NCBI GenBank assembly: GCA_933207985.1
Contig: OW240915.1
Coordinates: forward strand, 107,994,643 to 108,058,642
Length of the DNA: 64,000 bases
Direction of reading: 5' to 3'
Origin: Pelobates cultripes
Taxonomy: Eukaryota; Chordata; Amphibia; Anura; Pelobatidae
A program made the position numbers and the translations under genes. This document shows, in pieces, positions 33,983 through 43,424 of the stretch; position 1 is the first letter of the stretch; every line of letters begins with the position of its first letter. The notes beneath the pieces are model-generated. The model was given only the letters and a program-made list of their open reading frames with translations. It was not told the DNA's origin and searched no databases.

Positions 33983-35056
33983 TTAGTCGTCCATGACTCC
34001 TCTGGGTCGTCTCTCTCTTTGTTGCTGGGGACTGACTTGTCCGGTTCTCTGTTTCTTTGCTTGTGATTGCCTTCCCATGTCGCGTGGCTGTTTATTGTGG
34101 GAGGCTGCTGGGTCCGGCGAGTACCAGTCCATAACGTGGGTTTCGTTCAGGTTCAGTGCCCTAGTAAATGGGGCTACATCTTGATGTGTTGCGATTGTGA
34201 ACGTAGATCCTCTGGCGTTAACCGTGAGGGCAAATGGAAAGCCCCATCTGTAACTTATATTGTGAATTCTAAGCTGGTCTGTGACAGATTTTAAGGCTCT
34301 TCTCGCCTGTAGGGTGAGCCATGACAGGTCTGGGTATATTTGAATTTCTTGGCCGTGGTATAGCAGTGGGGCGGAAGTGTCCCTTAGAATTTTCAGGATG
34401 TCTTCCTTGAGTGAAAAGTAATGAATGCGACATATTATGTCTCGTGGTGCTTCACCTACCCCATTCTTTGGCCTTAGGGATCTGTGCGCTCTGTCCAGGA
34501 GTATCTGTGTGTCTGGCGGACGGCCTAGTATGGCGTTAAAGAGGGTGGTTAATTGGTTGTGTAGATTTTCGTTGTCTTTCTCCAGAAGCCCCCTTATGCG
34601 GAGGTTATTTCTCCGTCCCCTGTTGTCTAGGTCATCTAGTGACCTTTGCATCATGGAGAGGTGTCTGTCATGGGAATTCACTTTAGCAGTTAGATCTTGT
34701 ATCTGTGTCTGAAAAGATCCCCTCTCATCTTCCAGGTTCTGTACCCTGTGTCCTACCTTTTGAATATCAGAGCTGAGGCCCTCCATTTTGTGCTGGAACG
34801 TGGATTCTAATGTTCCCAGCATTTGTGCCACCAGCTTTGGAGGGTAGGTTTCTCAGGAGCTCCTTAATGTCCACATTGCCGCTGGGCTTTGTGGCTGGGA
34901 GCTTGTGTAGGCCGCAGCCGGCGCCATGTTGGAGTCTCCATGCTCTGAAACGCGATCAGCATAGTCGCGGAATAGGCGGGTTACCGATCCCAGTTTGCCC
35001 GCCGGGGTCTTCCCCGCTGGTGGGTGAGTGGTCTGCTGTTTTTTGTTGTTCCCCAT
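33983..35056 (-). pseudogene. L1 ORF1 (RNA-binding chaperone), one premature TGA
   Basis: ATG at 35,054-35,056 opens MGNNKKQQTTH. The frame continues through a TGA at about 34,850-34,852 (SS*ETYPP) to the stop at 33,983, about 357 codons. A coiled coil follows the stop (TLESTFQHKMEGLSSDIQKV, then VNSHDRHLSMMQRSLDDLDN). RRNNLRIRGL begins the RRM, DRAHRSLRPK is the conserved DRAHR block, and YRWGFPFALTVN marks the C-terminal domain. The stop is in the phase that a CGA arginine codon would occupy, so methyl-CpG decay is a simple explanation. Confidence 0.9.
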
Positions 35057-35278
35057 CTTGATTATATGTCTCCGATATCAGAGTTTTCAGCCCGTTTAGC
35101 TGGGAGCTGAATTAGTGTGCGGCCATTCAGTCCGGTCGTCGGCCACGCCCCCCACAAACTCACAAACATGTATTCCTGACACTATAGTTCTAGAAAAAAG
35201 GGTTAAACCTAGCTGGACCTGGCACCCAGACCACTTCATTAAGCTGAAGTGGTCTGGGTGCCTATAGTGGTCCTTTAA

Positions 35279-35939
35279 GCAGAAGTTCACTCCCCATATG
35301 ATATAGTTATGAAGTTTGTCTCTATTTCAGGCAGAAATTGCAGAATTGATGTCACTAATGTGGAAGTAGGAATTAGTGATAGCTTGGCACCGTAACCAGT
35401 GCAATGTAATAATTATGGTGCTTAGACTATCATTTAATTAATTTACTTTTAAATTAATTCATTTTGTATGTGATGTACCTCCGCAGCTGTACTTATCTAA
35501 TATAAATATTGTATAAAAGTATGTTTTTTTTCCAACAAAGCTGGATAACAAATATGTAAACATGGTCTCAGTGTATAAGCATGTTCCAATAAAAATTGTC
35601 AAATTCAAAAGAAAATTAATTTTGAAAAAATAGTTGTCCTTTGTCCGTGTAAGCTAGTGCTTAAAGAGAAAGGAAAAATTTAGGCTTTAAATTTAGCTTA
35701 ACTTCCTCTACTGCACCTCCAATGGCAGCAACATTACCACAGTATCCAAAACAACTAATCAAAAAATTCATATGTAATATAAGCCATATTCTCTCTAAAT
35801 GTCTCCACTTTCTTTGCTGCTTTATCCTCCGCGAGATCAGATTTTCTGTGTCTCTCACTCATTGCCCATAGGTTTCTGGTTTTACATTTTTCTGTCTTAG
35901 ATAAACTCTCTGTACTACTTCTTTTCCACTTTCATTCCA
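35279..35939. other. Intronic sequence, no gene recognised
   Basis: AT-rich, no repeat or protein-like ORF that I can name. Confidence 0.5.
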
Positions 35940-36429
35940 CTGTTTTGACTGTCATTGTGGGTGTGTGCTCTATCCCAAAGTTCTCTGGGGGCACATCCTG
36001 TGATGGCCTGCTGTTCCTTATTTTCTCTGGTGCTGGCTCTTGGCGGCTGACCAGGCTGCTTCCTCACTTCAAACTAGTCAAAGAAGGATCAGCGCTGGAT
36101 ACGGTCACAGAAAATAATGTATTTAGAAGGCAGCGCACCGTCAGATGGAAAGGGGTTCCCCCTTAATATATAACAATATGGAATGAAAAGGAAAAAGGAA
36201 GGAAGGTTGCGCCTTAGTTAAATGGAATATACCAAAATGTATAAAATAACAGAAGTGATATATACACAATAAAACACGTATAGTCCAAATACCAATGGTA
36301 TGTAGAAAGTGATACAGGGTCTTGAAAGGAATGACCACCTAGGATTCTTTAGTCCTCTTTAGGATGGTAAATCAGGATGCCAAGTTGAGAAGATATTAAA
36401 AAAAGTTCCTTTATTGGTATAAATAACTA

Positions 36430-36480
36430 AAATATATCTACAACGTGTTTCGCCTTGCAAGGCTTCTTAAAGTAGACAAA
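36430..36480 (-). ncRNA. Degenerate hammerhead ribozyme-like motif
   Basis: Minus strand. Stem I strands TCTAC and GTAGA pair over 5 bp. The core where CUGANGA is expected reads TTTAAGA (two substitutions). Stem II is GCCTT-GC-AAGGC (5 bp). GAAA, a very short stem III C(AC)G, and UU before the expected cleavage point all fit. Stems are perfect but the core changes should impair catalysis. Confidence 0.55.
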
Positions 36481-36923
36481 AATAGATAGAATAATCAACC
36501 TGGCATCTCATGGTTTATATAGGGGACTAATAACAATTATAACACACAAACAATAGGTGGAGCAAGTTATGTCAAAAAAAATATAAAAAATATACTTCTC
36601 TCTCTTCTTACTTTGTCACTGTAAAGATAGAGAGGTACATAATAGTGTATATATCTTAATACATAATTAGGAAAATCAGTATGACTTAAACACACTCACA
36701 AAGATAAAGCCATATACTGAACCTGGCTCTTGTGTGAATCTCCTTAGGATCTCTTTAGGGTGATCCAAACCCCCTTTGTTGATGCTCTGGAAAAGTGGAA
36801 ATATTTCTTCCTAAGGATAGGCAGCTGAGATAAAGATGCTTGCCAAAAATAAATGTATTTATAAATACACTGAAATATACACTGAATAATGAAATATAAG
36901 TATAAAAAGTCTACTATTGTCCA

Positions 36924-36972
36924 ATTCTGTGCCAAAACGCGTTTCGCCAAATTGTGGCTTCCTCAGTTGGTG
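36924..36972 (-). ncRNA. Minimal type I hammerhead ribozyme-like motif, core intact
   Basis: Minus strand. Stem I CCAA pairs with UUGG. The core CUGAGGA (36,960-36,966) matches CUGANGA. Stem II GCC-ACAAUUU-GGC is 3 bp. GAAA lies at 36,942-36,945. Stem III is the one-pair C(GC)G closed by A-U, and UU precedes the expected cleavage between 36,936 and 36,935. All invariant positions I can check are present. Short stem III is the rule in retroelement hammerheads. Confidence 0.7.
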
Positions 36973-37027
36973 TAGATAATGATGTTCCGTCTTTTAGTTC
37001 CTTAAATAACTGTATTATTTTCACGGT

Positions 37028-37186
37028 CTTTTGTGGTGGAACGCATCCTGCGTTCCACCTGCGACTTCCTGGTACCCTGTATCGTGTCCAGTCACGTGGG
37101 CTTAGTCTTTTGTGGTGGGACGCATCCTGCGTCTCACCCTCTACTTCCTGGTTCTCTGTATAATTGTCCGGTCACGTGTATTTAGT
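37028..37186. repeat. Two-copy tandem repeat of about 79 bp with internal palindrome
   Basis: The copies begin cttttgtggtggaacgcatc and cttttgtggtgggacgcatc, both ending ...tcacgtg.. tttagt/cttagt. Each contains gtgg(a/g)acgcatcctgcgt followed by a C-rich partner. In the first copy gtggaacgca / tgcgttccac is a perfect hairpin. Confidence 0.85.
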
Positions 37187-38384
37187 CCGATCACATTTTT
37201 TTTTGAGATCGGCTTAAGTAGAATACATATTGCATTTCAACTTTCAAATTTGAAAGGGAAATCAAAATGGAACATATGTATATTGACATTCTAGCATTAT
37301 AAACATATAATTGTTCTAGCATTATAAACATATAATTGTTCGTGAAAGCATACATCTAAAACAATTCTAATAACAATTAAGCTGTTTAAATTTGGCGCCT
37401 TAATGACGTCATGTTGGCAGAGTATTAACAATAGATGTGAAAGAACATAAAAGGGCATAAAAACATTACATTCACAAGTAAAATATACAGTGCTGTCATA
37501 CAATATATTGTATATTTAAAAACAAAGCTTTATTTCTCAGATTAATCAGCATTACTTTCGCGACTTGTGGTAGTGTCAGTCCGCATGTGTGGAGCATTCC
37601 TTGCCCGCTCTGCAATTAGGCTCAGAGCACTCTGATTGGTTGGTTTAAGCCAACCAATGAGTGCTCTGACAGGTAAATGAAGAGACTGACAGGTAAGTCT
37701 CTTTGGGTAACTACCTTGGGAGGCTGTTTTCTGTTATCACAAGTTAAGTATCATATACTTTTTGTATTTTATTGTTTTGATATTTTCAGATTTGGTGTTA
37801 TATTTGCAAGTCTCTACATTTACCTGTCACAGCACTCTGATTGGTTGGCTTGAAATCCAGCCAATCAGAGTGCTCTGTGTCATTTTACACAGCATGGGAA
37901 AGTGCTTTGGAATTTTCCCACGCTTTGTAATTTGACTCATAACAACACTATGATTGGTTGATTGAAAGCAACCAGAGAGTTAGGATATAAGCCTTTGAAG
38001 CCTTTATAAGCCATCCCCCGACCTGCGGAGCTCAGTTTGTGCTGTGCCCTCCATGGGTGAAAATTGATTACTTTTTCAGCGTCTGGGGGGTTTTTTTTCG
38101 TCTGATTTTTTTTTGCACTCAGTCTTTTTTTTTTTTCAAGTGCGGCGGGTATAATGGTTTTTTATTTGGCCTTTTTTGGGGCTGAAAAAAAGAAGATTTT
38201 AGAAAAAAGAAGACATCAAATTGTAAGTTTTATTTTTTTTTTTTACAGGTACTTAGTTATTGTTCCCTCCTCACTATTTATTTTATAGGGTGAGGGGGGT
38301 AGGTAGGGGTTTATTATTTTTTTTGGGGGGGTGACTAGGGGTTTGGGGACCCCTAGTCACATGGGGGGATTACATTTTTATTTA
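37187..38384. repeat. Region with CCAAT-bearing hairpins and a TATA-like site
   Basis: Two stem-loops share the arm gcactctgattggttgg: 37,625-37,670 (partner ccaaccaatgagtgctctga) and 37,831-37,884 (partner ccagccaatcagagtgct). Each arm carries an ATTGG/CCAAT box. A third ATTGGTTG lies at 37,951. Downstream, ggatataagcctttgaagcc and tttataagcc (37,983-38,008) look TATA-like, followed by a T-rich stretch. The layout resembles a promoter or LTR U3 of an unknown repeat. No ORF follows on the plus strand. Confidence 0.5.
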
Positions 38385-38890
38385 TGGGCCCCCACCCGCC
38401 GCTCAGGTCGGGGGAGGACAATAGGTTACTCCCCCCTTATTCTACTTTAGGGACTCCACCTGCCACTCAGGGGTGGGGAACCGGGGGGGACACAATAGGT
38501 CTCCCCCCTTATTCTACTTTAAGGCCCCCACACCGCTTAGGGGTGGAGGCCGGGGGGGACAAAAGGTCCCACCCCCATTCTGATTTAGGGCACCCACCGC
38601 TCAGGGGTGGGGGCCAGGGGGGAGAACTCCTTTAAAGTAATTTAGGGCCCCCACCCTCCACTCGGGGGTGGGGGGCCAGAGGGGAGGACAATAGGTCCTC
38701 CCTTATTCTACTTTAGGGCCCCCACCCACCGCTCAGGGGTGTGGACCAAGTGGTAGGACAATAGGTTCCGCCCCCCAGTTTTTTCTGATTTAGGGCCCCC
38801 ACCTGCTGCTCAGGGGTGGGGGCCAGGGGGGAGGACAATAGGTCCTCCCTTCAGTTTAAAAGCCCCCACTTGCGCAGCACGGGTGGGGGC
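38385..38890. repeat. GC-rich degenerate tandem array, about seven units
   Basis: Units of about 60-80 bp contain gccgctcaggtcggggg or the common form gctcaggggtgggggcc, then a run of G, gaggacaataggtcctccc, and ttattctactttagggcccc. Unit ends are C-rich and unit middles G-rich, so each unit can fold on itself. The frame at 38,384-38,635 is a product of the repeat. Confidence 0.85.
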
Positions 38891-39257
38891 TCGGGAGGGG
38901 GGACACAGGCTGCTCACTGTTTACTAGACATGCACCTACCAGCGGTATAGCTGCTGCATAGGGCCTCAACGGCTTGCTCACTAAGGGCCACCAGGGGGGC
39001 ATGTGTCAGCAGGGGCCCGGTCAGCACTGTGCCCCATACTTTCTGTTCGGCAACTGGCTGGGAGGAAGTGACTGCCGTGAGTCACTTCCTCCCACAGAGA
39101 AATCAGAGCGCGTGGGAGGGTGAAGGCAGTGAGGAGGAGGCCAGGCTGGGAGTGCCAGAGCCTGAATCCCAACTGCCTCAGCCTGCCACTGGACCCCAGG
39201 GAAACCACCCTCCAGAAAAAGGTAAGAACCTGGAGGGTGGTTAAGTGTAAATATAGC
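38891..39257. repeat. Fragment homologous to the hAT-like sequence at 63.4-63.8 kb
   Basis: Similar colinear blocks: cacttcctcccacagag versus cacttcctcctcagtg, gccactggaccccag versus gccactggacctttc, and aaggtaagaacctggagggt versus aaggtaaggagacaggaggg. The terminal CAGGGCC end is not present here. Confidence 0.55.
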
Positions 39258-39385
39258 ATGTGTGTGTGTCAGTATGTCTGTGTGTGTATCAGTATGTCTG
39301 TATGTGTGTCTGTGTGTATCAGTATGTCTGTCTGTGTGTCTGTTTGTGTCGGTATGTCTGTATGTGTGTGTCAGTAAGTCTGTAA
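39258..39385. repeat. TG-rich minisatellite
   Basis: Repeats of gtgtgtcagtatgtctgtg with variants. The opposite strand yields a spurious His-Thr-Asp-rich frame. Confidence 0.9.
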
Positions 39386-39429
39386 GGTAATTACATTCTA
39401 GTACAAAGCGGCAGAACACATTATATAAC

Positions 39430-40190
39430 ATATTAAGTTTATTAAGGTGGGTTTGCGATGCAGGTGCATACACAACATCCCCATAATCAATGACCAGCAC
39501 TATCTGTTTCCTTACTGTAGAGCTTAGGCAGGATTTGTTTCTGTACAGGGAACCTAGTTTTTGGTAACTTTTTTTTTTTTTTATGTGAAGGCCAAAGGAT
39601 AAATTGGGGTCTAGCAACATACCTAGATATGTAAATGAACAGACTGCTGTCAGTGTGCTATTTTAATTTTTTCTGATACATAGTTGATTTTGTAGTTTAT
39701 GTAATTTCGGTACAGTTCCAAAGATCAGTGTAACATTTTTTTCAGTGTTTAAGAAGAGTATGTTAACTGCTATCCACTTTTCTACCTCTGTGAATTAGGT
39801 TTGGAACACAGCCTCAAGCTGCGGTAGCTTGGGTTTACTAGCATAGATTACAGTGTTGTCTGCATAAATGTGTACAGTTGAAGATCTGCAGGCATTAGGC
39901 AGGTCATTTATAAATAATGTGAATAGCAGGGGGCAGAGTATGGAGCCTTCGGGAACATCACACGTGACTGGAAGAGGGAGAGAAGCACTATCAGAAATGG
40001 CCACATATTGCAATCGGTCTGAAACATAAGATCAAAACCAGGTTAGTGGGCGATCACCAATGCCTAAGTTTTTATGTTTTTGCAAAAGAATGCCATGATC
40101 TACTGTGTCAAAGGCCTTGGCAAAATCAAGGGAAATAGCTCCAGTTAAGTCTCCTTGTTCCACGCCAATTTGGATGTCATTTGGATTGCC
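39430..40190 (-). mobile_element. L2/CR1-group LINE fragment (RT)
   Basis: Minus strand. GAISLDFAKAFDTVDHGILL (motif A, about 40,070-40,150), WFRSYVSDRLQYVAI, VPEGSILCPLLFTLFINDLP (motif B), and HIYADNTVIYA (motif C, D to N change). After a gap of decayed sequence LLDPNLSFGLHIK, YQKLGSLYRNKSC and IDYGDVVYAPASQTHLNKLN follow (39,430-39,620). The catalytic YADD is YADN and frames are broken. Confidence 0.88.
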
Positions 40191-40350
40191 GAACCGAACT
40201 GAAGTGCCGAAGTCCCGAATTTCGGAAGTGCCGAACCGAAGTGCCAAATTGCCAAGTCACGATTTTCGGAAGTGCCAAACCGAACCAAATTTTTTGCCCA
40301 TGCACTTCCCTAATAGTCTTCCCTCATGTGTTAATCCACATGTTTATTTT
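40187..40350. mobile_element. hAT-like terminal fragment rich in CCGAA/TTCGG
   Basis: Contains about two tandem units of about 45 bp (gaaccgaagtgccaaattgc, gatttcggaagtgcc) and a terminus. Read on the minus strand the terminus is tagggaagtgcatgggcaaa, comparable with tagtgatgcaccgaacgg at the hAT-like element starting at 55,183. It is fused directly to the 5' end of the LINE fragment. Confidence 0.5.
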
Positions 40351-41399
40351 GACACTCTCATAAATGCACAATTTAAGTTTGAAAACCCTTAAGTGCATTC
40401 AGCATTGAGTGGCTTAATTGTTCTATGGGGAAAGCAGTTGCCCTATAGAGCTCACTTGCTAGCCTCCATTCAAGTTTAACGTTTGTGTTCTAATAAAAAT
40501 TTTTTAAAAACCTCTCTCCACTTGAACGCTTATGTCTAATGTTTGATTGTTGTTTCTATGTCCAGTGTGCAGAATTTTTGACTTGTTTTCCATGTTGCAG
40601 ATTAAGTAACAACTCACACATAAAAAAAAAAAAAAAATGTTTAAATTTTATCAGAGCAAACAATTATGGGGATTCAGTTCCATCATATGGCCATATTTTG
40701 TTAAGTCCACCATTACTTCACAGTACCACAATATCGATGGGTCCAACACTACTTCCAACATGGGAGCAAATAAAATAGTGCTAGTGTTAAGTAAATAAAA
40801 GTGTATTTTAATAATCTTTTGTAAGTTGCATTGTGAACATAGTAATGTTTCCTTGTAACTATAAGTATTTTTTAATCAAATTAATGTTTCCTGATATTAT
40901 CATTAGTGAGAATACAAAGTGCATATGCAATAAAGCATAGATAACATGCAGCAAAGCAGTAGTAGTGCAATGACAGGGTAGAGAAAAGATGAAAAACAGG
41001 TAGCAATGAGCAGTTCAGAAGAGTCATATGGTACAAAAAACGTAAAGTGCCTTGTTAAAGTATTTACACTCCCTGAAATTTTTTTTTTCTAGATTACAAA
41101 TGACACATTCTTACAATTTAAAAAATTTTTTTGTTATATACTTATCTGCTCCAAGAGTACATTTTGAAGCCAAAATTAAGTATTTCTTAGAGCTATATAA
41201 AAGAAAATTGTAAATAAGCTGCTTGCATTCTTAAGTATTCAAGCTCTCATATGGATATTTAGTCAATTCACTATTTGCTATAATAACAGCATATTTGCTC
41301 CAGATGATTTAGGTTGGTTTTATACCTCCCAAGTGTCTGTATTTAGTAGGCCTCACTTCACACTCAAAATCAGTGAAGTTTTGCATTTAACATCCTGCA
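40351..41399. other. Intronic sequence, no gene recognised
   Basis: AT-rich with short A and T runs (40,623-40,637; 41,079-41,090). Nothing protein-like. Confidence 0.5.
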
Positions 41400-41830
41400 G
41401 AAAATCCTACCACTCTCAGGTACTGACTGAATCTTGGAAGATATTCCACCTCATTTATTCTTGAATTGCTACCATATTATCATGTGTAACTATAGAATTG
41501 TTACCATTTATACCTGTAGCTTGTCACTGTAATTTTATGTGCATGCAGTTTGTATTACTGTAATTTAATATTTCTGACGACTTATTCCATGTACACAGTT
41601 ATTAATATTTAGGGTGATTAAAATTTGGTTGCTAAACTTTCCAGTTATATTCAACACATGGCTAGTCTACCATCCACCTGCCCCCCTCCCCACTCCCCAC
41701 CTCCACCCTTCTCCCCTCTCCCTCTTTGCAATTCTCCTCATAGCTGTAAATACCTTTATATAACTGTTCAATCTCCATCTTTGTCTTCAGACCTCACTTC
41801 ACCCTCAGAGTGAAGCACTGCATTTTTTCT
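41400..41830. repeat. Old dispersed repeat, partner of 24,320-24,850
   Basis: Contains the colinear phrases listed for the partner. A C-rich tract lies at 41,675-41,730. The phrase cctcacttcac occurs at both 41,350 and 41,790 and may mark an internal duplication. Confidence 0.55.
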
Positions 41831-41848
41831 CACTACTTGCCACCCATG

Positions 41849-42340
41849 TGAATAGCAGGGGGCAGAGTATGGAGCCTTTGGGAACATCACACGCGACTGG
41901 AAGAGGGAGAGAAGCACTATCAGAAATGGCCACATATTGCAATCGGTTTGAAACATAAGATCGAAACCAGGTTAGTGGGCGATCACCAATGCCTAAGTTT
42001 TTATGTTTTTGCAAAAGAATGCCATGATCTACTGTGTCAAAGGCCTTGGCAAAATCAAGGGAAATAGCTCCAGTTAAGTCTCCTTGTTCCACGCCAATTT
42101 GGATGTCATTTGGATTGCCGAACCGAACTGAAGTGCCAAATTGGCGAAGTCCCGAATTTCGGAAGTGCTGAACTGAAGTGCCAAATTGCCAAAGTCACGA
42201 ATTTCGGAAGTGCCGAACTGAAGTGCCAAATTGCCAAAGTCACGAATTTCGGAAGTGCCAAACCGAACCAAATTTTTTGCCCGTGCACATCCCTAATAGT
42301 CTTCCCTCATGTGTTAGTCCACATGTTTATTTCCCACACC
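41849..42340 (-). mobile_element. Second copy of the LINE/hAT-end composite
   Basis: Nearly identical to 39,919-40,350. It starts at the same base context (gtgaatagcagggggcagag) and carries the same LINE-to-CCGAA junction and the same right flank (ccctaatagtcttccctcat ... ccacatgtttattt). It has three units of the 45-bp CCGAA repeat instead of two. The LINE part is truncated at motif B on its 3' side. Confidence 0.88.
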
Positions 42341-42725
42341 CACTCAGGTTCCCCATAAATATATAGCATGCTCCTCCAGCTGTCTGAGATTCTCACTCAA
42401 TTACCTCTTCGTTCTCTTTATATTTTACCAATAGCTGCTTCTCTCTGTTAACTCTTTTAGCCATCACCTCCAAATTTCCCTTGCTACCTCTTGTCTCAAA
42501 TCCCCATTGTATCCGTTAGAGTGTAATCCCACAGGCTATCTAGCTAAGTACTTTGTATAAAAGAGCTCCAATGGCTAGATATCAGCTTATGTGCAGGACT
42601 CTCTCTATCTATTGTATTTGTCTGTGTATATTGTACGTTCTCCACTAATTGTACAGCGCTGCTGAATCTGTTGGTGCTTTATAAATACCAGTAATAATAA
42701 TAATAGTAATAATAGTAGGGACAGT
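42341..42725 (+). mobile_element. CR1/L2-type LINE 3' UTR tail
   Basis: Ends with tgtacagcgctgctgaatct, gttggtgctttataaatacc and an (AATAAT)n tail at 42,690-42,716. This is the same 3' end type as at 11,800-11,883. The RT tail is not recognisable. Confidence 0.7.
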
Positions 42726-42959
42726 CCTTAGTGTGGGCCCAAATCCCTTTGTCCCTATTTTCTAAGAGTTTTATATTGTTGGTGTTTCTGAGTCTATAAT
42801 GGCGTTCTACTTCAGAAATACTAACAGTAATACCTTTAAAGTATTTCAAGCACAATAAATGTGTTCCAATCACAGACTTTCCAATGCAGCTCAATGAGAA
42901 GTATTTGCAAGGTAGGAGCTCTAGACAATTATTTCCTCTTGAGTTTAGTTCCACTGAGC

Positions 42960-43424
42960 TTAAAGGACCACTATAGTGCCAGGAAAACATACTTGTTTTC
43001 CTGGCACTATAGGGTCTCTAGGTCCCCCCCCCCCCCACCCACCCTTAGGGTCCCCCTCCCGCCCGGGCTCTAAGGGGAGAAAGGGGTTAATCCCTTAACA
43101 TTTTTCCAGCACCGGGCTCCCTCGGCGGTGGGGACTCTCTTTTCCTGCATGAGCGCATTCAGCCAGTCCATAGGAAAGCATTCTTAATGCTTTCCTATGG
43201 ACGCTGGCGTCTTCTCACTGTGAAAATCACAGTGAGAAGCGCGGAATTGCCTCTAGCGGCTGTCAATGAGACAGCCACTAGAGGCTGGATTAACCCATAG
43301 GTAAATATGGCAGTTTCTCTGAAACTGCTATGTTTACAGCAGAAAGGGTTAGTCCTAGATGGACCTGGCCCCCAGACCACTTAATTGAGCTGAAGTGGTC
43401 TGGGTGCCTGTAGTGGTCCTTTAA
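42960..43424. mobile_element. 457-bp TTAA MITE, composite of several hairpins
   Basis: The element at 42,964-43,420 is flanked by TTAA on both sides. Ends are aggaccactatag and ctgtagtggtcct. Internal inverted pairs: ggaaaacatacttgttttcc (42,982-43,001), agcattcttaatgct with tccataggaaag and ctttcctatgga around it (43,168-43,200), ttctcactgtg and cacagtgagaa (43,212-43,236), cctctagcggctgtc and cagccactagagg (43,250-43,286), and accacttaattgagc tgaagtggt (43,375-43,400). A half copy is at 29,006/35,274. No coding. Confidence 0.9.

Larger units (their letters stand above)
29042..35161 (-). mobile_element. Full-length L1 retrotransposon (about 6.1 kb) with 15-bp target duplication
   Basis: Target duplication acaaacatgcattcc (29,027-29,041) and acaaacatgtattcc (35,162-35,176), one mismatch. 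The minus-strand element starts near 35,155 with ggggggcgtggccgac, a typical L1 5' start. It has a 5' UTR of about 100 bp, ORF1 (33,983-35,056), a long inter-ORF spacer, ORF2 (about 29,465-33,050) and an A-rich tail at the left end (seen as a poly-T tract at 29,042-29,060). ORF1 has one stop and ORF2 has an endonuclease deletion. This is the best-preserved retrotransposon in the window. Confidence 0.93.
29002..35278. mobile_element. TTAA-flanked MITE split by an L1 insertion
   Basis: TTAA at 29,002-29,005 begins a left arm (ggaaaaacagttatctgcc...) running to 29,041. The rest resumes at 35,162 (acaaacatgtattcctgaca) and ends ctatagtggtcct at 35,274 followed by TTAA (35,275-35,278). The right part matches the complete MITE at 42,964-43,420 (ggcacccagaccacttcatt, gaagtggtctgggtgcctat). 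The unsplit MITE would be about 150 bp, a shortened version of that family. Confidence 0.75.
35940..37190 (-). mobile_element. Repeat region carrying two hammerhead-like motifs, possibly Penelope-like LTR-type DNA
   Basis: Two motifs in the same minus orientation about 495 bp apart (36,451 and 36,945 for the first G of GAAA) carry the hammerhead layout. Each is preceded on the plus strand by loosely similar text (ttagtcctctttaggatggt versus ccttaggatctctttagggt). Penelope-like elements are known to carry minimal type I hammerheads in their terminal repeats, so this may be such DNA; no RT or GIY-YIG coding is seen here. The assignment is inference from the ribozyme-like motifs. Confidence 0.5.

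Noticed and set aside
39021..39620. 199-codon minus-strand frame read as one protein
   Set aside because: Only the first third is LINE RT; the rest is translated TG minisatellite and hAT-like DNA.
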